DNA of 64,000 bases from Trichomonas tenax (GCA_023091735.1 JALKBU010000016.1:1-64000); one strand, 5' to 3'; counted from the first letter of the stretch, positions 31,115-41,790 are shown. The notes: generated from the sequence alone by a model not told the origin. Numbers and translations: made by a program.

Positions 31115-31751
31115 CGCGTTCTTGATGAAAAAAAGATTTTTGAAATTTCATATCGTCAATTTTCATATCGTAATGTGGCCGAATATTCTCAGAAAAATAA
31201 TCGTATACAGATTGGCCATGGACCCCAAAGCAGGCATTTTTTGGATCTGTTGGAACTGTTTTTCATTATAAAGTCGAATGATTTGTGCAATTCTGATTTT
31301 TATAAATGCACAAAACGATTTGGAAGGGTTTCGTCATTTTGTTATTTTCGGAGTTGAGTGGAGTTCTGCATTGAAAGGTATTAAAGAAATATTTTTTTTC
31401 CTTCGATAATTATTTGGTTTCGATTATGTTTTAACTGTAGAAAACTGCTTTATTTCGTTTTTTTTTTATAATGCTTTCGTGGAAATAAGCCAATATTCAT
31501 TTGTTCGCATCCAATATTAAAATTGCAAAGGCCGAAGGCTTAAATTCATAAAATCAAATACAATTTTATGCTGCTAAATGAGTTCATAGTCTTATAAATG
31601 AAGAAACAGAGAATATTTTATTGATTTATTTTCAAATTAGATATTCTTATAAAATCAAAGATATAACAATGAGATTATTCGTATTATATAAACTGCTCTT
31701 CAGTTCTCGCATACCAGCAACTCAAAAGTCAAATCAATTGATCGCGATATT
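31115..31751. other. Intergenic upstream of the ProRS-like gene
   Basis: About 640 bp between the start of the ProRS-like gene and the decayed BspA gene. T-runs are prominent; on the minus strand a TCATC sequence lies about 10 bp before the ATG at 31114. No other feature is seen. Confidence 0.45.
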
Positions 31752-33354
31752 TCATTTCAATAATTTTAAATAATGGAACAAATAGTGTAAATTAAGGCAA
31801 TGAATGGGGAAGTTCCTTTTGTTTCTAGTATACTTATGGCATTTCTCCAAACAGTATTTTGGTAAAGCATTCTCAAAAAAATGGAACATATAAGTTATTA
31901 GTGATAAAGCCGCAAGGAATCGATGTATTGTAAAATGATTTACTTCCAACTGAAATAAGAGAATCAACAATGTTAAAGGAAGAAAGATTCAAGCAGCCAA
32001 GAAACGCAGACTCATTAATTGTTTCAAGTTTTTCTGGAAAAATTATAACAGATAAACTAACACAATTTGAAAATGCGAATTTTCCAATTGATGCTAGATT
32101 TGGGGGTAGTTCAATCAAATAGAGTGAACTACATCTAGAGAAGCATTCACTAATGATTTCTGTGATATAAATGGATGAGATTTGCACAGTAGAAAGAAAT
32201 TGGCAATTCCAAAAAGCACGAGAGCCAATCGATGAGATATTATTTAAAACTAATGTGTTACGAAGACTTGAACAGTTATAAAAAGCTTCCTGCCCTATAA
32301 ATGAAAGATCTGGGCTGAATTCGATGTTAGTTAGACTATAGCAATTTTGAAAAGCATTAAATTCAATTAATGTACAATTTTTTTAAATCAAAGCAACCAA
32401 TCAAACTATAGCAATTACAAAAGGAGTATGAACTAATCTTTTGTAGATTGGAAATGTTTAATTGCGTCAAATGATAGCAATCCCGAAATGCTGCAATGCC
32501 AATTTCATTCAGGTCATTATAATACAAAAGTCCATTAAGACTGTAGCATCCATAAAATGCTTGATTCCCTATTGATATTGCACTACTAATAATTATAGGT
32601 CCATTCAAGCTTTTGCAAGAACAAAATGAATCAGATGGAATTGATCTTGCGCGTCCTAAATCAATTGGCCCTGGGAGACAATAACAGTCTTGGAAAATGC
32701 TATTAATTGGAGATGTAACCTTACGCAGATTGACTGGCCCAACAAGTTTTGAGCAGCAACGAAATGCACTTGTATAGATAGATGTAATATTTTGTAGATT
32801 AAGAGGTCCAACAAGCGAAATGCAATAATTAAATGAATTATGGCCTATCGATTTCAGATTATAAAAATATAAAGGTCCAACAAGTGATCTGCAATTAGCA
32901 AATGAACATTAGTCAGTTGAAGTTGCTCTTCTTAAATCAATTGGTCCAACAATATTTGAATAAGCAAAAATCCATCTTCCAACAGATTACTAATATCAAC
33001 TGAGCCATTTAAACTTGAACAAAAACAAAACGCTTCATCACCTACAAATGTCATCATGCTAAGGTCTAAAGATCCAGTTAATGTAGTGCATCTATAAAAA
33101 GCTCTGTATCCGATATATCGCAAACTTGGAGGAAAAAATATTTTTGTCAATTTGATACATTTGGAGAAAGTGTTATTTTCTATACGTTTGAGATTTTTAT
33201 AACCCAAGAAATTAGCAATTATCATATGATCTTGAATTTCCGATATTCTTCGAACATTCAAATTTGTCTGCTGTGAAAAAATAGAGTAGTCCTCATTGCC
33301 AACGACACCGACTATAGCATCACTATTAACATTTAATGTGCATTCCCTATCCAC
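31752..33354 (-). pseudogene. BspA-like leucine-rich-repeat pseudogene
   Basis: The start (M-D-R-E-C-T-L-N-V-N-S-D-A-I-V-G) and the tail (A-L-P-K-Y-C-L-E-K-C) match the intact neighbour at 33495-34967 over its whole length, so this is a tandem duplicate. Repeat units such as G-x-x-A-F-x-x-C-x-x-L-x-G-x-[IVL]-[DN]-[LI] run through it. Breaks: a frameshift near 32965, a stop near 32913, another frameshift near 32370, and further breaks before 32187 and around 31880. At least four lesions in 1.6 kb mean it is dead, while the sister copy remains intact. Confidence 0.85.
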
Positions 33355-33494
33355 TTACATTTTGATATAAAAATAAAAATGCCAACATAAAAAATGAATG
33401 AATTATTTGAATAGATGTAAATAATATGGGGCAAAAAATTACATGGCATATTTCATTTTTTATTTAAATTCACACGATGTATGATGTGAAATAA

Positions 33495-34967
33495 CTAATA
33501 ACCAATAATAACATAATCAAGAAATAGTGATGCAAAGCGATGGGAAATATGTGGACCTTTTTCGATAATAGTTTGCTTCGGACAAGGATAAAGACATTGA
33601 CTAGGCAATGCATTTTGGAAGAGAGGGACAAGAGATGGTTTATTAATAAACCCACATGGAAGTGAAGTATTATAAAAAGACTGACTACCGGCGCGCAAAA
33701 GATGATCAACAATGTTGAATGATTTAAGTCTTGAACATCCTTTAAATGCAGATGCATTGATTTCTTCAAGTTGCTCAGAGAAATCGAGTTTGAGCAAATT
33801 AGAACAGCTATAGAAAGCAAATTCTCCAATAGACAAAATATTTGGAGGAAACTCAAAAATATATAAAGAATAACATTTTGAAAAACAAGATTTGCTGATA
33901 TAATTCATGTTTTGTGATTGGATTTGAATGATGTTGATGCTTGTGCAAAGCTCAAATGCAGACTCTCCAATAGTTGAAACATTACTAAAACACAGAGATC
34001 CTTTCATCATTGAACAGTTATAAAATGATTGAGAACCAATCACAGAAACATTATTTAATCCAACAATTCCAGAAATTCCATAACAATTACAAAACGCACG
34101 CGATCCTATTGATATTGCACTGCTGAGATTTGCAATACCTGAGAGACTACTGCATCCACTAAAAACATCATTTCTTATCGTAACAACATTACTTAAATCA
34201 ACAGAAGTAATGCTTTGACACTTTTGAAATGCGCATTGTCCAATTGTGCTGCATTTGCTTAGATTCACAAAACCAGACAATTTATTGCAATTTCGAAATG
34301 CATATTGTTTAATATTTGTGATGTTGCTGAAGTCAAAAGGTATTTCAATGCTTTTACAGCCATCAAAAGCCATTTCACCAATTGTAGTTAAACTATAATA
34401 ATAAAACGGTCCAACAATTCCATAACAACGTGTAAAAGCTGCATAATCTAAACTTGTAGCACTTCTAATGTCAATAGGACCTGTTATTCCACTGCAGTCT
34501 GTAAACGCATATGATGGGATATTCTTAACTCTGCTCAGATTAACGTAACCGTTGAGACTTGAGCAGTAACAAAACGCGGCCACTCCTATAGACTCAATAT
34601 TGCCAAGATCAAGAGAACCAGTGAGTTTACTGCATTTCCAAAAAGCATATGAGCTAATTGATTGAATGTTGTTGAGATTTCCTATGCATGACAAGTTAGT
34701 GCAGGATCTGAATGCTTCCTGGTCAATTCTTTTGATGCTTGGAGGCAAATAAACTTCAGTTAGCTTTGAATTTTGATAGAATGCTTTGTTGCCTATACTT
34801 TCTAAATTGGTGAATAATGTGAAATTAGCAATAAATACTTGATTCGGTATTCTCAATATTGTTTTAACATTTAAATTTGGTTCTTGGGAAAGAATTGAGC
34901 AGTCCTCATCACCAATAAGTCCGACAATATCATTATCAGTGATATTTAATACGCATTCTCTATTCAC
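33495..34967 (-). CDS. BspA-like leucine-rich repeat protein
   Basis: 490 residues: a short N-terminal region (M-N-R-E-C-V-L-N-I, then I-P-N-Q-V-F), followed by about 17 tandem ~23-residue LRR_5 units of the BspA/Treponema type with consensus I-x-x-x-A-F-x-x-C-x-x-L-x-x-x-[IVL]-[DN]-L. A cysteine-containing cap (A-L-P-S-Q-C-L-Y-P-C-P-K) and a short tail follow. I see no signal peptide and no clear membrane segment, so surface exposure, often assumed for this very large trichomonad family, is not shown by the sequence. BspA-type repeats mediate binding to host or bacterial surfaces in bacteria. A broken tandem copy lies 140 bp downstream. Confidence 0.9.
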   Translation of the reverse strand: MNRECVLNITDNDIVGLIGDEDCSILSQEPNLNVKTILRIPNQVFIANFTLFTNLESIGNKAFYQNSKLTEVYLPPSIKRIDQEAFRSCTNLSCIGNLNNIQSISSYAFWKCSKLTGSLDLGNIESIGVAAFCYCSSLNGYVNLSRVKNIPSYAFTDCSGITGPIDIRSATSLDYAAFTRCYGIVGPFYYYSLTTIGEMAFDGCKSIEIPFDFSNITNIKQYAFRNCNKLSGFVNLSKCSTIGQCAFQKCQSITSVDLSNVVTIRNDVFSGCSSLSGIANLSSAISIGSRAFCNCYGISGIVGLNNVSVIGSQSFYNCSMMKGSLCFSNVSTIGESAFELCTSINIIQIQSQNMNYISKSCFSKCYSLYIFEFPPNILSIGEFAFYSCSNLLKLDFSEQLEEINASAFKGCSRLKSFNIVDHLLRAGSQSFYNTSLPCGFINKPSLVPLFQNALPSQCLYPCPKQTIIEKGPHISHRFASLFLDYVIIGY

Positions 34968-35331
34968 TCACTTCAAAATCGTGAAAAAACAAACACTTGA
35001 TCTTCACATAAAATGAATTAAGGTTTCTAATTCAGAAAGTTTTTTACGATTATAAAATAAATAAAATCACTTTAAAACCTTTATATACTCATTGTGTCCC
35101 ACATACTGACTGAATATGGATCGATTTTATCATGAATATCATATTCAAAACTAAATTATCAATATTAATTTATATAATCAAGTCCTTCAATTAAATCTTC
35201 CCTTAAAGCTATTGAATATTATGTCCAATATTGAATATATCAATTATAAATTGTGAAGTTATTGAGAACAATAAACTAATGATAAAAACTAAACAAACAT
35301 GTTTACAAACATACAGCTTGGCTGAAAATGA
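34968..35331. other. Intergenic, nothing recognised
   Basis: About 360 bp between the BspA-like gene and the coiled-coil gene; AT-rich and without repeats that I can see. Confidence 0.45.
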
Positions 35332-36087
35332 TTAACTAAGGCACTTAAGACGATCTTCAAGTAATTGAATTCTAGCTTCTTGTTCTTCGTGCAATTTCTT
35401 GATTTCATCTTTGATTTTCTCGGTTTCATCTTCTTCGTCTTTGATTTTTCTGTCGATATCAGTGATTGCAGACATTATAACACGAACTCGTTCATCTGGT
35501 TGATCCTTTGCGATTTCTCGCTTTTGAACTTTTTCAGAAATGATGTCATTACGTGATTTTTGCAATGCGATCTCTTTTTGAAGTGAATTTATTTCTTTCT
35601 TTTGTTTTGTGAGAACATCTCTTGAATATTCTGTTTGTTTCTCTGAGAGAAGCTTCTGTAGTTCCTTATTTTGCTTTTCTGCCTTGGATTTCATGCTTTT
35701 CATTCTGATTAATTCCATATGAAGCATCAAACATTCTTCTTGGAGCTCATCAATGAGTGCAGCTCTGTCTGATTGCTTTATCAATGCTATTTCTGATCTA
35801 GAATTTGCTGTTGTTTGTTCGATTTGCCGCAATTCTCGTTCAAGAGAATTTTGAACTGCGGAATTTGTCGCCAAACTCTGTGGCTTCTTGACTCTGTTCG
35901 TGAGTCTCGTGATTTTCGCCTTTAACAAACTTTTTTCTTGAATCAAATTTTGCTTTTCTCTCTTCAAAACTCCGATTTCGTCCGCCAATTTCATCGGAAT
36001 GCTGTACTCGCTGTTGCCGCTCTTGTATCCGCGCGAAATCAACTGCCTCGTTCCTGGTGTGTACGGCCTATACCCACCAGATATCAT
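35332..36087 (-). CDS. Coiled-coil protein, 251 residues
   Basis: Starts with a conserved-looking non-helical patch (M-I-S-G-G-Y-R-P-Y-T-P-G-T-R-Q-L-I-S-R-G-Y), then about 220 residues of coiled coil ending in a lysine/glutamate-rich heptad region. The frame extends to an ATG at 36141, but that ATG lies inside a TTTACATGTCA-type element (36130-36141) that elsewhere sits upstream of genes. I therefore prefer the ATG at 36087, which also follows TTTTTCTCAGA. No family is recognised; centrosome/basal-body and flagellar proteins share this architecture. Confidence 0.7.
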   Translation of the reverse strand: MISGGYRPYTPGTRQLISRGYKSGNSEYSIPMKLADEIGVLKREKQNLIQEKSLLKAKITRLTNRVKKPQSLATNSAVQNSLERELRQIEQTTANSRSEIALIKQSDRAALIDELQEECLMLHMELIRMKSMKSKAEKQNKELQKLLSEKQTEYSRDVLTKQKKEINSLQKEIALQKSRNDIISEKVQKREIAKDQPDERVRVIMSAITDIDRKIKDEEDETEKIKDEIKKLHEEQEARIQLLEDRLKCLS

Positions 36088-36665
36088 TCTGAGAAAAATT
36101 TTTGGAAACGTTTGTAATAAAAGTGTCTGATTACTTGTCATATTATTTGTTTACATGGCATATTTTTATAATGAATACCTTACCTGTCAAATAGCATGGC
36201 ATTTTTTGTCATCAAAAAAATATTTTTTACGTTTTCGATTTTCAAATGATAGGATTTCAGATTCATTTGCTTTGAAGATCCTTCATAATCGATTCTGGGA
36301 TTGTTTTTTGAATTCTTGGTTCTGCTTCGACAGCATCTGATATCTGATTGCACGAAGCATCGCAAAAGCTAAATATCAATTTGATTGCCTTGGTATGGAA
36401 AACTCGAAGAATTTGTCAACTTCCCGATTACTCCTCGTTTGAAAGTAAACATTAATCGAGTGGACTACATTGAAGCGTTTGCATGCTTTGAAGAGCTTTT
36501 TGCTGCCTCTGAGGGTGTAAGATCAGAAGTGGACCTTTTGGCTTCAGTGACATCACAAATATTAATATTAATCAATATTCATTGAGAAATTGCAGCAATT
36601 TGTCTGGTCGTCAAAAATATCGAAAAAATCAATTGATTTCTTCATTGACTCTTCGATGCTAAGAA
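36088..36665. other. Intergenic with two TTTACATGTCA-type elements
   Basis: Holds ATTACTTGTCA (36130-36140) and TTTACATGGCA (36150-36160) near the coiled-coil gene start. A short open stretch around 36400-36580 on the plus strand has no recognisable family and no good start context, so I do not call it. Confidence 0.45.
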
Positions 36666-37331
36666 TTACACAAGTCTGATGTTGCCTCTCTTAGATATGT
36701 GTCCAATAACACTCACATCTTCGTCATCATCGAAAAAAGAAATAAATTCCTCATTCGTTGATGTTTCGGAGACAATATCACCTAAAAGTTCCATCCTATT
36801 GACAGCAATGCACGGAGGCCATCCAGGGCACATTTCATCTACAGATAATTTCACATATTTTGTAGTGTAATATCCATCGAGCTTATAAGTGTTCTCCTTG
36901 CAGTACTTCAATGAGGAGTCTTTAACCACCTTGTAAACAGTTGTCCAAGACTTGTTATCATTCGAAGTTTGAAGTGACCATGAATAATAGCAGCACTCGA
37001 CGCAATAAGTGTTATTGTCATCACCGCAGCAGCATCCATGCTTATGGCAACATCCAGATTTCACATAAAATCCATGAAATTTTTTTTTTTTGTTCTTAAT
37101 ACTGAATGTTATCCAAGGGTGATCATAGAAGTTCATTCCACAGTTTGAGCACCAATCATGGTCCTTGTTATAAGGATAAATCGCGTATTCAGACTTAGTG
37201 AGCTGTCTGGAGCCGTTGATTTACTGCAATGAACTGCCACTTGTCTCTATTTCGATAACATTGTCATCAAATGTTTTAGAGAAAATTCCTTCCTCGCTTT
37301 TCGTAAAAAAGAAGAAAAAAATCATTTTCAT
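36666..37331 (-). pseudogene. Discoidin/F5-8C-like domain gene with one in-frame stop
   Basis: From the ATG at 37331 one frame runs to 36666 (221 codons) with a single interruption, a TAA at 37221-37223 (codon 37). Reading past it gives I-N-G-S-R-Q-L-T-K-S-E-Y-A-I-Y-P-Y-N-K-D-H-D-W-C then H-P-W-I-T-F-S-I, a cysteine-rich insert (G-C-C-H-K-H-G-C-C-C-G), S-W-S-L-Q-T-S-N-D and Y-V-K-L-S-V...A-V-N-R-M-E-L-L-G. This is the pattern of galactose-binding-like (F5/8 type C) domains, as in trichomonad proteins of about 200 residues. The domain after the stop is intact, so the lesion is recent, or a sequencing error, or translation starts at the internal ATG at 37136. Confidence 0.65.
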
Positions 37332-37563
37332 CTAAGGAGGGGGTGAAAAATTAAACAGGGGGTATTACAATAATGTAATTTTGGCAATAGATATATTGCA
37401 AAAAGTGAAACTATGGAGACATGCTTTTAATTCATCAACTAAACAGAAAACATATTTCGGATCATTTTGAAACTGAAAAATTATCAAATGATTATATTTT
37501 AAAAAAGTGAATCTATTGATATAAACTTTTGATACGTCTTCTAAACGATGAATTTGTTTTAAT

Positions 37564-37601
37564 TTGTCATGTAAAATAATAAAATGAATTTTTACGTGAC
37601 A
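37564..37601. promoter_or_regulatory. Two TTTACATGTCA-type elements 5' of the gene at 37653
   Basis: TTGTCATGTAAA (37564-37575) and TTTACGTGACA (37591-37601), in opposite orientations, lie 52-89 bp upstream of the ATG. Confidence 0.4.
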
Positions 37602-37652
37602 AGAATTTGATTTATTTGGCATATTCTTATACGTTTAGAATTAAAATATAAA

Positions 37653-38309
37653 ATGGATTTTTTCCCCCCATTATATCAACAAGCTAACTATATCGATAGT
37701 GGAATATCATATCTAGATAGCATTCTTACAAATAGTGATGTAGAGTCACTGAAAACAGGCGATTCTAAAGAACATTTGATTGCGATGAGAACACAAATTG
37801 AATCTCTTAAGTCAGATGTCATGGGATTGAAAGAGAAAATCGATTCTCTATCAGAATTTGGTACATTAGTTAACGAAACAATTAAATCCGTCGAACAACT
37901 CAAGAAATTCGGAAACTTCTTAGGAATTCAGTTTGGCGAAGCATCACAGCAGTATAGCTTCAGGGACACATCTGCGTCTGTTATTTACACAGAGAAAACT
38001 AAAACATCAATTAAATCACCAATTGTCATCAAAACTGTCACAAATGAACCATCATATCGCGAAATTACCAAAGCAGAATTCGATGGTCTCGATGCTAAGT
38101 ACAAATTCTTGATCAAATTCGATGATCTTTCAAGAAACTATTACACACTGTATAACGCAGGTGTTGATGAATTCACAGATGATACAACAGCGAAATACGG
38201 TGTGAACATCATTGGTCCTCAAGCTATATTCTTCTGGGAAATGCTCGGAATCTTAAAGAGATCACAAACCACAACAGAAGGAAACAGAAGAGTCCACAGA
38301 TTCATTTAA
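37653..38309 (+). CDS. Coiled-coil protein with possible SKA1-like C-terminal domain
   Basis: 218 residues. Residues about 25-90 form a coiled coil (heptads around E-H-L-I-A-M-R-T-Q-I-E-S-L). The C-terminal ~90 residues (E-I-T-K-A-E-F-D-G-L, K-Y-K-F-L, Y-Y-T-L-Y-N, then I-F-F-W-E-M-L-G-I-L-K-R and a final R-R-V-H-R-F-I) form a compact alpha/beta domain. Coiled coil plus a C-terminal domain ending in an L-x-I-L-R-x-x-R-type helix and a short basic strand resembles SKA1, the microtubule-binding kinetochore protein of about 255 residues. The match is by pattern only and may be wrong. The stop is followed directly by A, giving TAAA, the type of signal trichomonads use for polyadenylation. Confidence 0.4.
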   Translation: MDFFPPLYQQANYIDSGISYLDSILTNSDVESLKTGDSKEHLIAMRTQIESLKSDVMGLKEKIDSLSEFGTLVNETIKSVEQLKKFGNFLGIQFGEASQQYSFRDTSASVIYTEKTKTSIKSPIVIKTVTNEPSYREITKAEFDGLDAKYKFLIKFDDLSRNYYTLYNAGVDEFTDDTTAKYGVNIIGPQAIFFWEMLGILKRSQTTTEGNRRVHRFI

Positions 38310-38485
38310 ATATTATTTTGTTTGTTCCTCAATTTATATAAAATTTTAAATCTAAAACAAATTCCAATATTTTAACTCTATTTATTGTGGCAGATCTATA
38401 CTTAAAAGCTTGTGAAGAAACTCAGATCTAAAATGTTTCTAATATATTTTAACTCTATTTATTATAATATAAACAAATATAAGCT

Positions 38486-39673
38486 CTACTCGTATGTTTG
38501 CGAAGATATTAAGAAATTCGATTTCAAAAGAAGCTCTAATTGAGTTCTAGTAACTTGAAGCTGTTCTTTAAGCATTGTTAACATTCCTGGATCTGTGCAC
38601 GGAATGTTAAATTTCATTGCTTCAATTATATCTTTAACAACATCCTGATCAATTTCTCCGGCCTTAATAGCAGCGGCTACTGTTGATTCAACCAATGAAA
38701 CAACAGCAGAAGCAGAAATCGGATCACTATTGCACATATTCTTGAGATCGTGTAAAATAACAGGTAGCCACTCCAGTGTTTTCTCGTGGTCGTTCGGAAT
38801 CAATATCCAAATGATTCTAACACCGGCAGATATCATTATATCACTTCCCAAACCGTTAAGAGGCAGATAAGAAGTGATCAAAGATATATTTTCCTTGTTT
38901 GTGGTCTGGCAGAGGTAAACTAAAACGTCTGCGAGATTTTCGATAATTGAACTTGCATAAATCGCGAGATTAAATAAATGTCGAAGCTTGATTAAAGAAT
39001 AATAGGCACCGCAGTGTGTTATTGCCTTAGGAGTTAGCAATGAAGCGAAATTAAGCAAAATTAAATCGTGAACAATATCAACTTGCGACTCATTTGAGTG
39101 AGCAACGAAAATTTCTGGAGTAACAGACCCTAAAATGAAAAATAGAAAGTCTGGGGCATGTTCAGAAGCTTCTTGGAACAAAACTAAAAATATAGCAAAA
39201 TCTAAAGATAAATCTTTGAAATTTTCACCGTACTTCACCAAGGACTGTCCTATTTGGTCGGATTTCGTAATAATTAGTTCGTGAATTATCGAATAAAAAG
39301 TATCTAAATCCGGTTTTAATATTTCAAGGTAATTTTCCAAAGCCAACCGCTTCCACGGCTCCAGAGGCTTAAAGTTATATTGAATTTCCTGTTTATATCT
39401 GATGTGTTCGAAAGCTTGATAAGGAAATGGATTATCAGTCAAATTAAATATAGAAGGATCATTAACAACCATTTCTGGTATCTTAAAAGGTGCCTCAAAG
39501 TTGTCTTTCGAAGTTTCAGCGGTATCAGTCGACTCCAAGTTTGAATTATTCGATTCTATTGTATCTTTCTCTCTTATAGCCACGAGGTCGTCAATGGAGT
39601 ATCCAGCGGTGGTAGAGAGGTCATCTTTGAACTGAACATCCGAAGAACTCGAATCTGAGTCGGATTCAATCAT
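38486..39673 (-). CDS. Uncharacterised helical protein, 395 residues
   Basis: A Ser/Asp-rich acidic N-terminus (residues 1-65, S-D-S-D-S-S-S-S-D), likely phosphorylated by CK2-type kinases, is followed by an all-helical body with hydrophobic heptads resembling HEAT or armadillo repeats (about 100-390). It has no membrane segment and no catalytic motif. I do not recognise it. It starts 66 bp from the 3' end of the Rab gene and is on the same strand. Confidence 0.65.
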   Translation of the reverse strand: MIESDSDSSSSDVQFKDDLSTTAGYSIDDLVAIREKDTIESNNSNLESTDTAETSKDNFEAPFKIPEMVVNDPSIFNLTDNPFPYQAFEHIRYKQEIQYNFKPLEPWKRLALENYLEILKPDLDTFYSIIHELIITKSDQIGQSLVKYGENFKDLSLDFAIFLVLFQEASEHAPDFLFFILGSVTPEIFVAHSNESQVDIVHDLILLNFASLLTPKAITHCGAYYSLIKLRHLFNLAIYASSIIENLADVLVYLCQTTNKENISLITSYLPLNGLGSDIMISAGVRIIWILIPNDHEKTLEWLPVILHDLKNMCNSDPISASAVVSLVESTVAAAIKAGEIDQDVVKDIIEAMKFNIPCTDPGMLTMLKEQLQVTRTQLELLLKSNFLISSQTYE

Positions 39674-39738
39674 GATTTTTAAAATAAGGTTATTTTGATG
39701 AAATATAGTTTTACTCTTAACTAAAAAAAATGTGAATT

Positions 39739-40335
39739 TTAGCAGCAGCCCTTCTTCTTTGTCTGTGTTGGGCGATCGAGAGAAACACCACCAGATCCCT
39801 TATCAAGTGTGTCAGGTGACTGATTCTCAAGGAAGTATTTTGGAATATCTGTGAAGACGTCTTCGATATTTTGTCCTGTCTTAGCAGAAACTTCGTAAAA
39901 ATGGGCGCCCATGGAGCGAGCCTTCTCCTGGCCCTGCTCTGTTGTAACTGTGCGATCGCTATCACAATCACACTTATTAGCGAGGAGGAATAATGTGATA
40001 TCTGGTTCAGCGTTCTCGCGGAGTGAGTTCAACCATCCATCGACGGATTCGAATGATTCGCTGTCTGTTACAGAATAAACAATTAAAGCTGTCTGCGCTC
40101 CACGATAATACATCGGTGTCATTCCCTTGTATCTCTCCTGACCTGCTGTATCCCAGATCTGGAGGCGGACTTCCGTACCGTTTACGTTTGCTAATTTGGA
40201 AACATAAGATGCGCCGAGAGTTGGAGCGCTGTCCTCACTGAAGACGCCGGTTGTAGCCTGGCGGACGATGCAGGTCTTGCCGACGTTTGTGTGTCCAACA
40301 AGAACGATTTTAAGTTCTTTTGGTTCGGATGCCAT
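39739..40335 (-). CDS. Rab-family small GTPase
   Basis: 198 residues with all nucleotide-binding motifs: P-loop GHTNVGKT (14-21), switch I Thr39 in A-P-T-L-G-A-S, WDTAGQE (61-67), NKCD (120-123) and SAK (150-152). It ends K-K-K-G-C-C, the double-cysteine tail that Rab geranylgeranyl transferase modifies. The switch I core differs from animal Rabs, so I cannot assign it to Rab5, Rab11 or another class with confidence. Trichomonads have very large Rab families. It would act on vesicle membranes. The Asn at P-loop position 17 and the small residue at 18 do not suggest loss of GTPase activity. Confidence 0.93.
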   Translation of the reverse strand: MASEPKELKIVLVGHTNVGKTCIVRQATTGVFSEDSAPTLGASYVSKLANVNGTEVRLQIWDTAGQERYKGMTPMYYRGAQTALIVYSVTDSESFESVDGWLNSLRENAEPDITLFLLANKCDCDSDRTVTTEQGQEKARSMGAHFYEVSAKTGQNIEDVFTDIPKYFLENQSPDTLDKGSGGVSLDRPTQTKKKGCC

Positions 40336-40559
40336 TTTTTTTTGCGAAAAAAGTGGTTTGAAAATCGGTTTTTCTGTATCATATCATTTCTATTTTCTGA
40401 TCTTTTGTATTTTGCTTCTGGTGAATATTGCGATGCCAACTATAGAGTTTTTTGGAATTTTACTTTTGGTTCATTATTTTTTAATTTTATTATATTTTTA
40501 GTTATAATATCATATGGAGTATTTAAATCAAACAAAATAATTTTTTAGATATTGTTGTT

Positions 40560-41060
40560 TTCAATTTTAATATAATATTTTATATATCCAATTTATGTAT
40601 AATCGATATTTGATGCTAAATGTTTTTGAAAATCAAAATATCAATAATTTGTGTGTTGTTTTTCTATTTTATTATGATTTTTAACTTTAATATATCATAG
40701 GCTATATACATTTGGTAAAAAACTGAGAAAATATTTTTTTCTTTTATTGTTTTTCGATTCCATTATGATTTTCAGAATTTCCATATGATGTCTAGTTGAT
40801 ATTTAACATAAAAAATTTTGCGATTTTAATATTTTTCAATTTTAAGATTACAGTTAATATCCATATATGATGTATAATTGATATATAGCAAATAAAACAT
40901 AAATTAATTTTGCTTTGTTAGTTATATCCCAAAAATGTGATAAATGGATATACCATAGTATGTAAATATCAAAAATCACAAGAAATCTGAAATTTGAAAT
41001 TTGAAATTTTCTTATTTTTTCGATTATGTTCTAAATATCAAATCTGTATCAGTTGTAGAT
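40560..41060. repeat. Degenerate AT-rich tandem repeats
   Basis: Similar phrases recur: ATATCCA/TTCCATAT, then TATGATGT or TATGTAT, then AGTTGATAT or AATCGATAT, then T-G/A-C-A-TAAA, near 40585-40622, 40775-40812, 40857-40895 and less clearly around 41035. The unit is roughly 80-190 bp and strongly diverged. No coding content. Confidence 0.35.
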
Positions 41061-41460
41061 ATCATATTTCACAATAAAAATGAATTTTATTTTCCGGTGC
41101 ATTTGAGATGATTATTTTGGCTTTAAAATGTGAAAAATAGCAATACTATAAATATCTATATTTATTTTCGGGATCAAAATCAAAATGAAACCTTAGGATG
41201 GTTCATTTTCAGAAAATTATATAAAACGGTCCGGTCAATGTTTTATTTGCAAAAATTAAGAAAAAAACGAAGAATTTGGCAATATAACGGACAACTGATA
41301 TCATAATTGTTGTGTACCGAAAGTTGTCATGAAAAAGTGATATTATCTGACATGTAAATATGCATATTTGGCAAATAAATATTTACGTGGCATGTGATTA
41401 AAAATGATTATTGGAAGAATGATATCCGATATTTGTTTAAATTTACTTTGAAAAGAAAAA

Positions 41461-41790
41461 TTAAGTGCTTCATTGGCACTGGTAGCCAAAATGCTAGCAA
41501 TCTAGTCCACAGTTCTTCCTTTCAGACTCGGTTTTCGAAATAATCAGCGATTTACTCTACAGAATGCTTATGAAAGGAAGAACTGTGGACCGGATTGCTA
41601 GTACATTGGCTACAAGTCCCAATCAAGCATTTAATTTTGCTCTTCAGAGGCATTCTCAAGTGGAAATCTTTGATTTCTTAATGATGGCGTATGAAAGGAA
41701 GATCTGTGAGTTTAGCTACTAACATGCGTGGTACCTGTGTCAATGTAGTCCTCAGTTCTACCCGTCAGACGCGATTTTGAAATAAAAACT
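41461..41790. repeat. Inverted repeats (foldback) with partial extra copies
   Basis: A 65-bp block at 41461-41525 (with GCTAGCAATC and GTCCACAGTTCTTCCTTTCA) is repeated inverted at 41571-41634 with about 85% identity by eye. A third, partial inverted copy starts at 41691 (GAAAGGAAGATCTGTGA) and a fourth, direct one lies at 41746-41785 (AGTCCTCAGTTCTACC, then CAGACGCGATTTTGAAATAA, matching CAGACTCGGTTTTCGAAATAA). This looks like a two-fold foldback element or a duplicated one. Confidence 0.6.

Noticed and set aside
29882..31357. Several long frames antisense to the ProRS-like gene
   Set aside because: They are composition shadows of a GC-rich gene; their proteins are Ser/Arg- or Asp/Leu-skewed low complexity.
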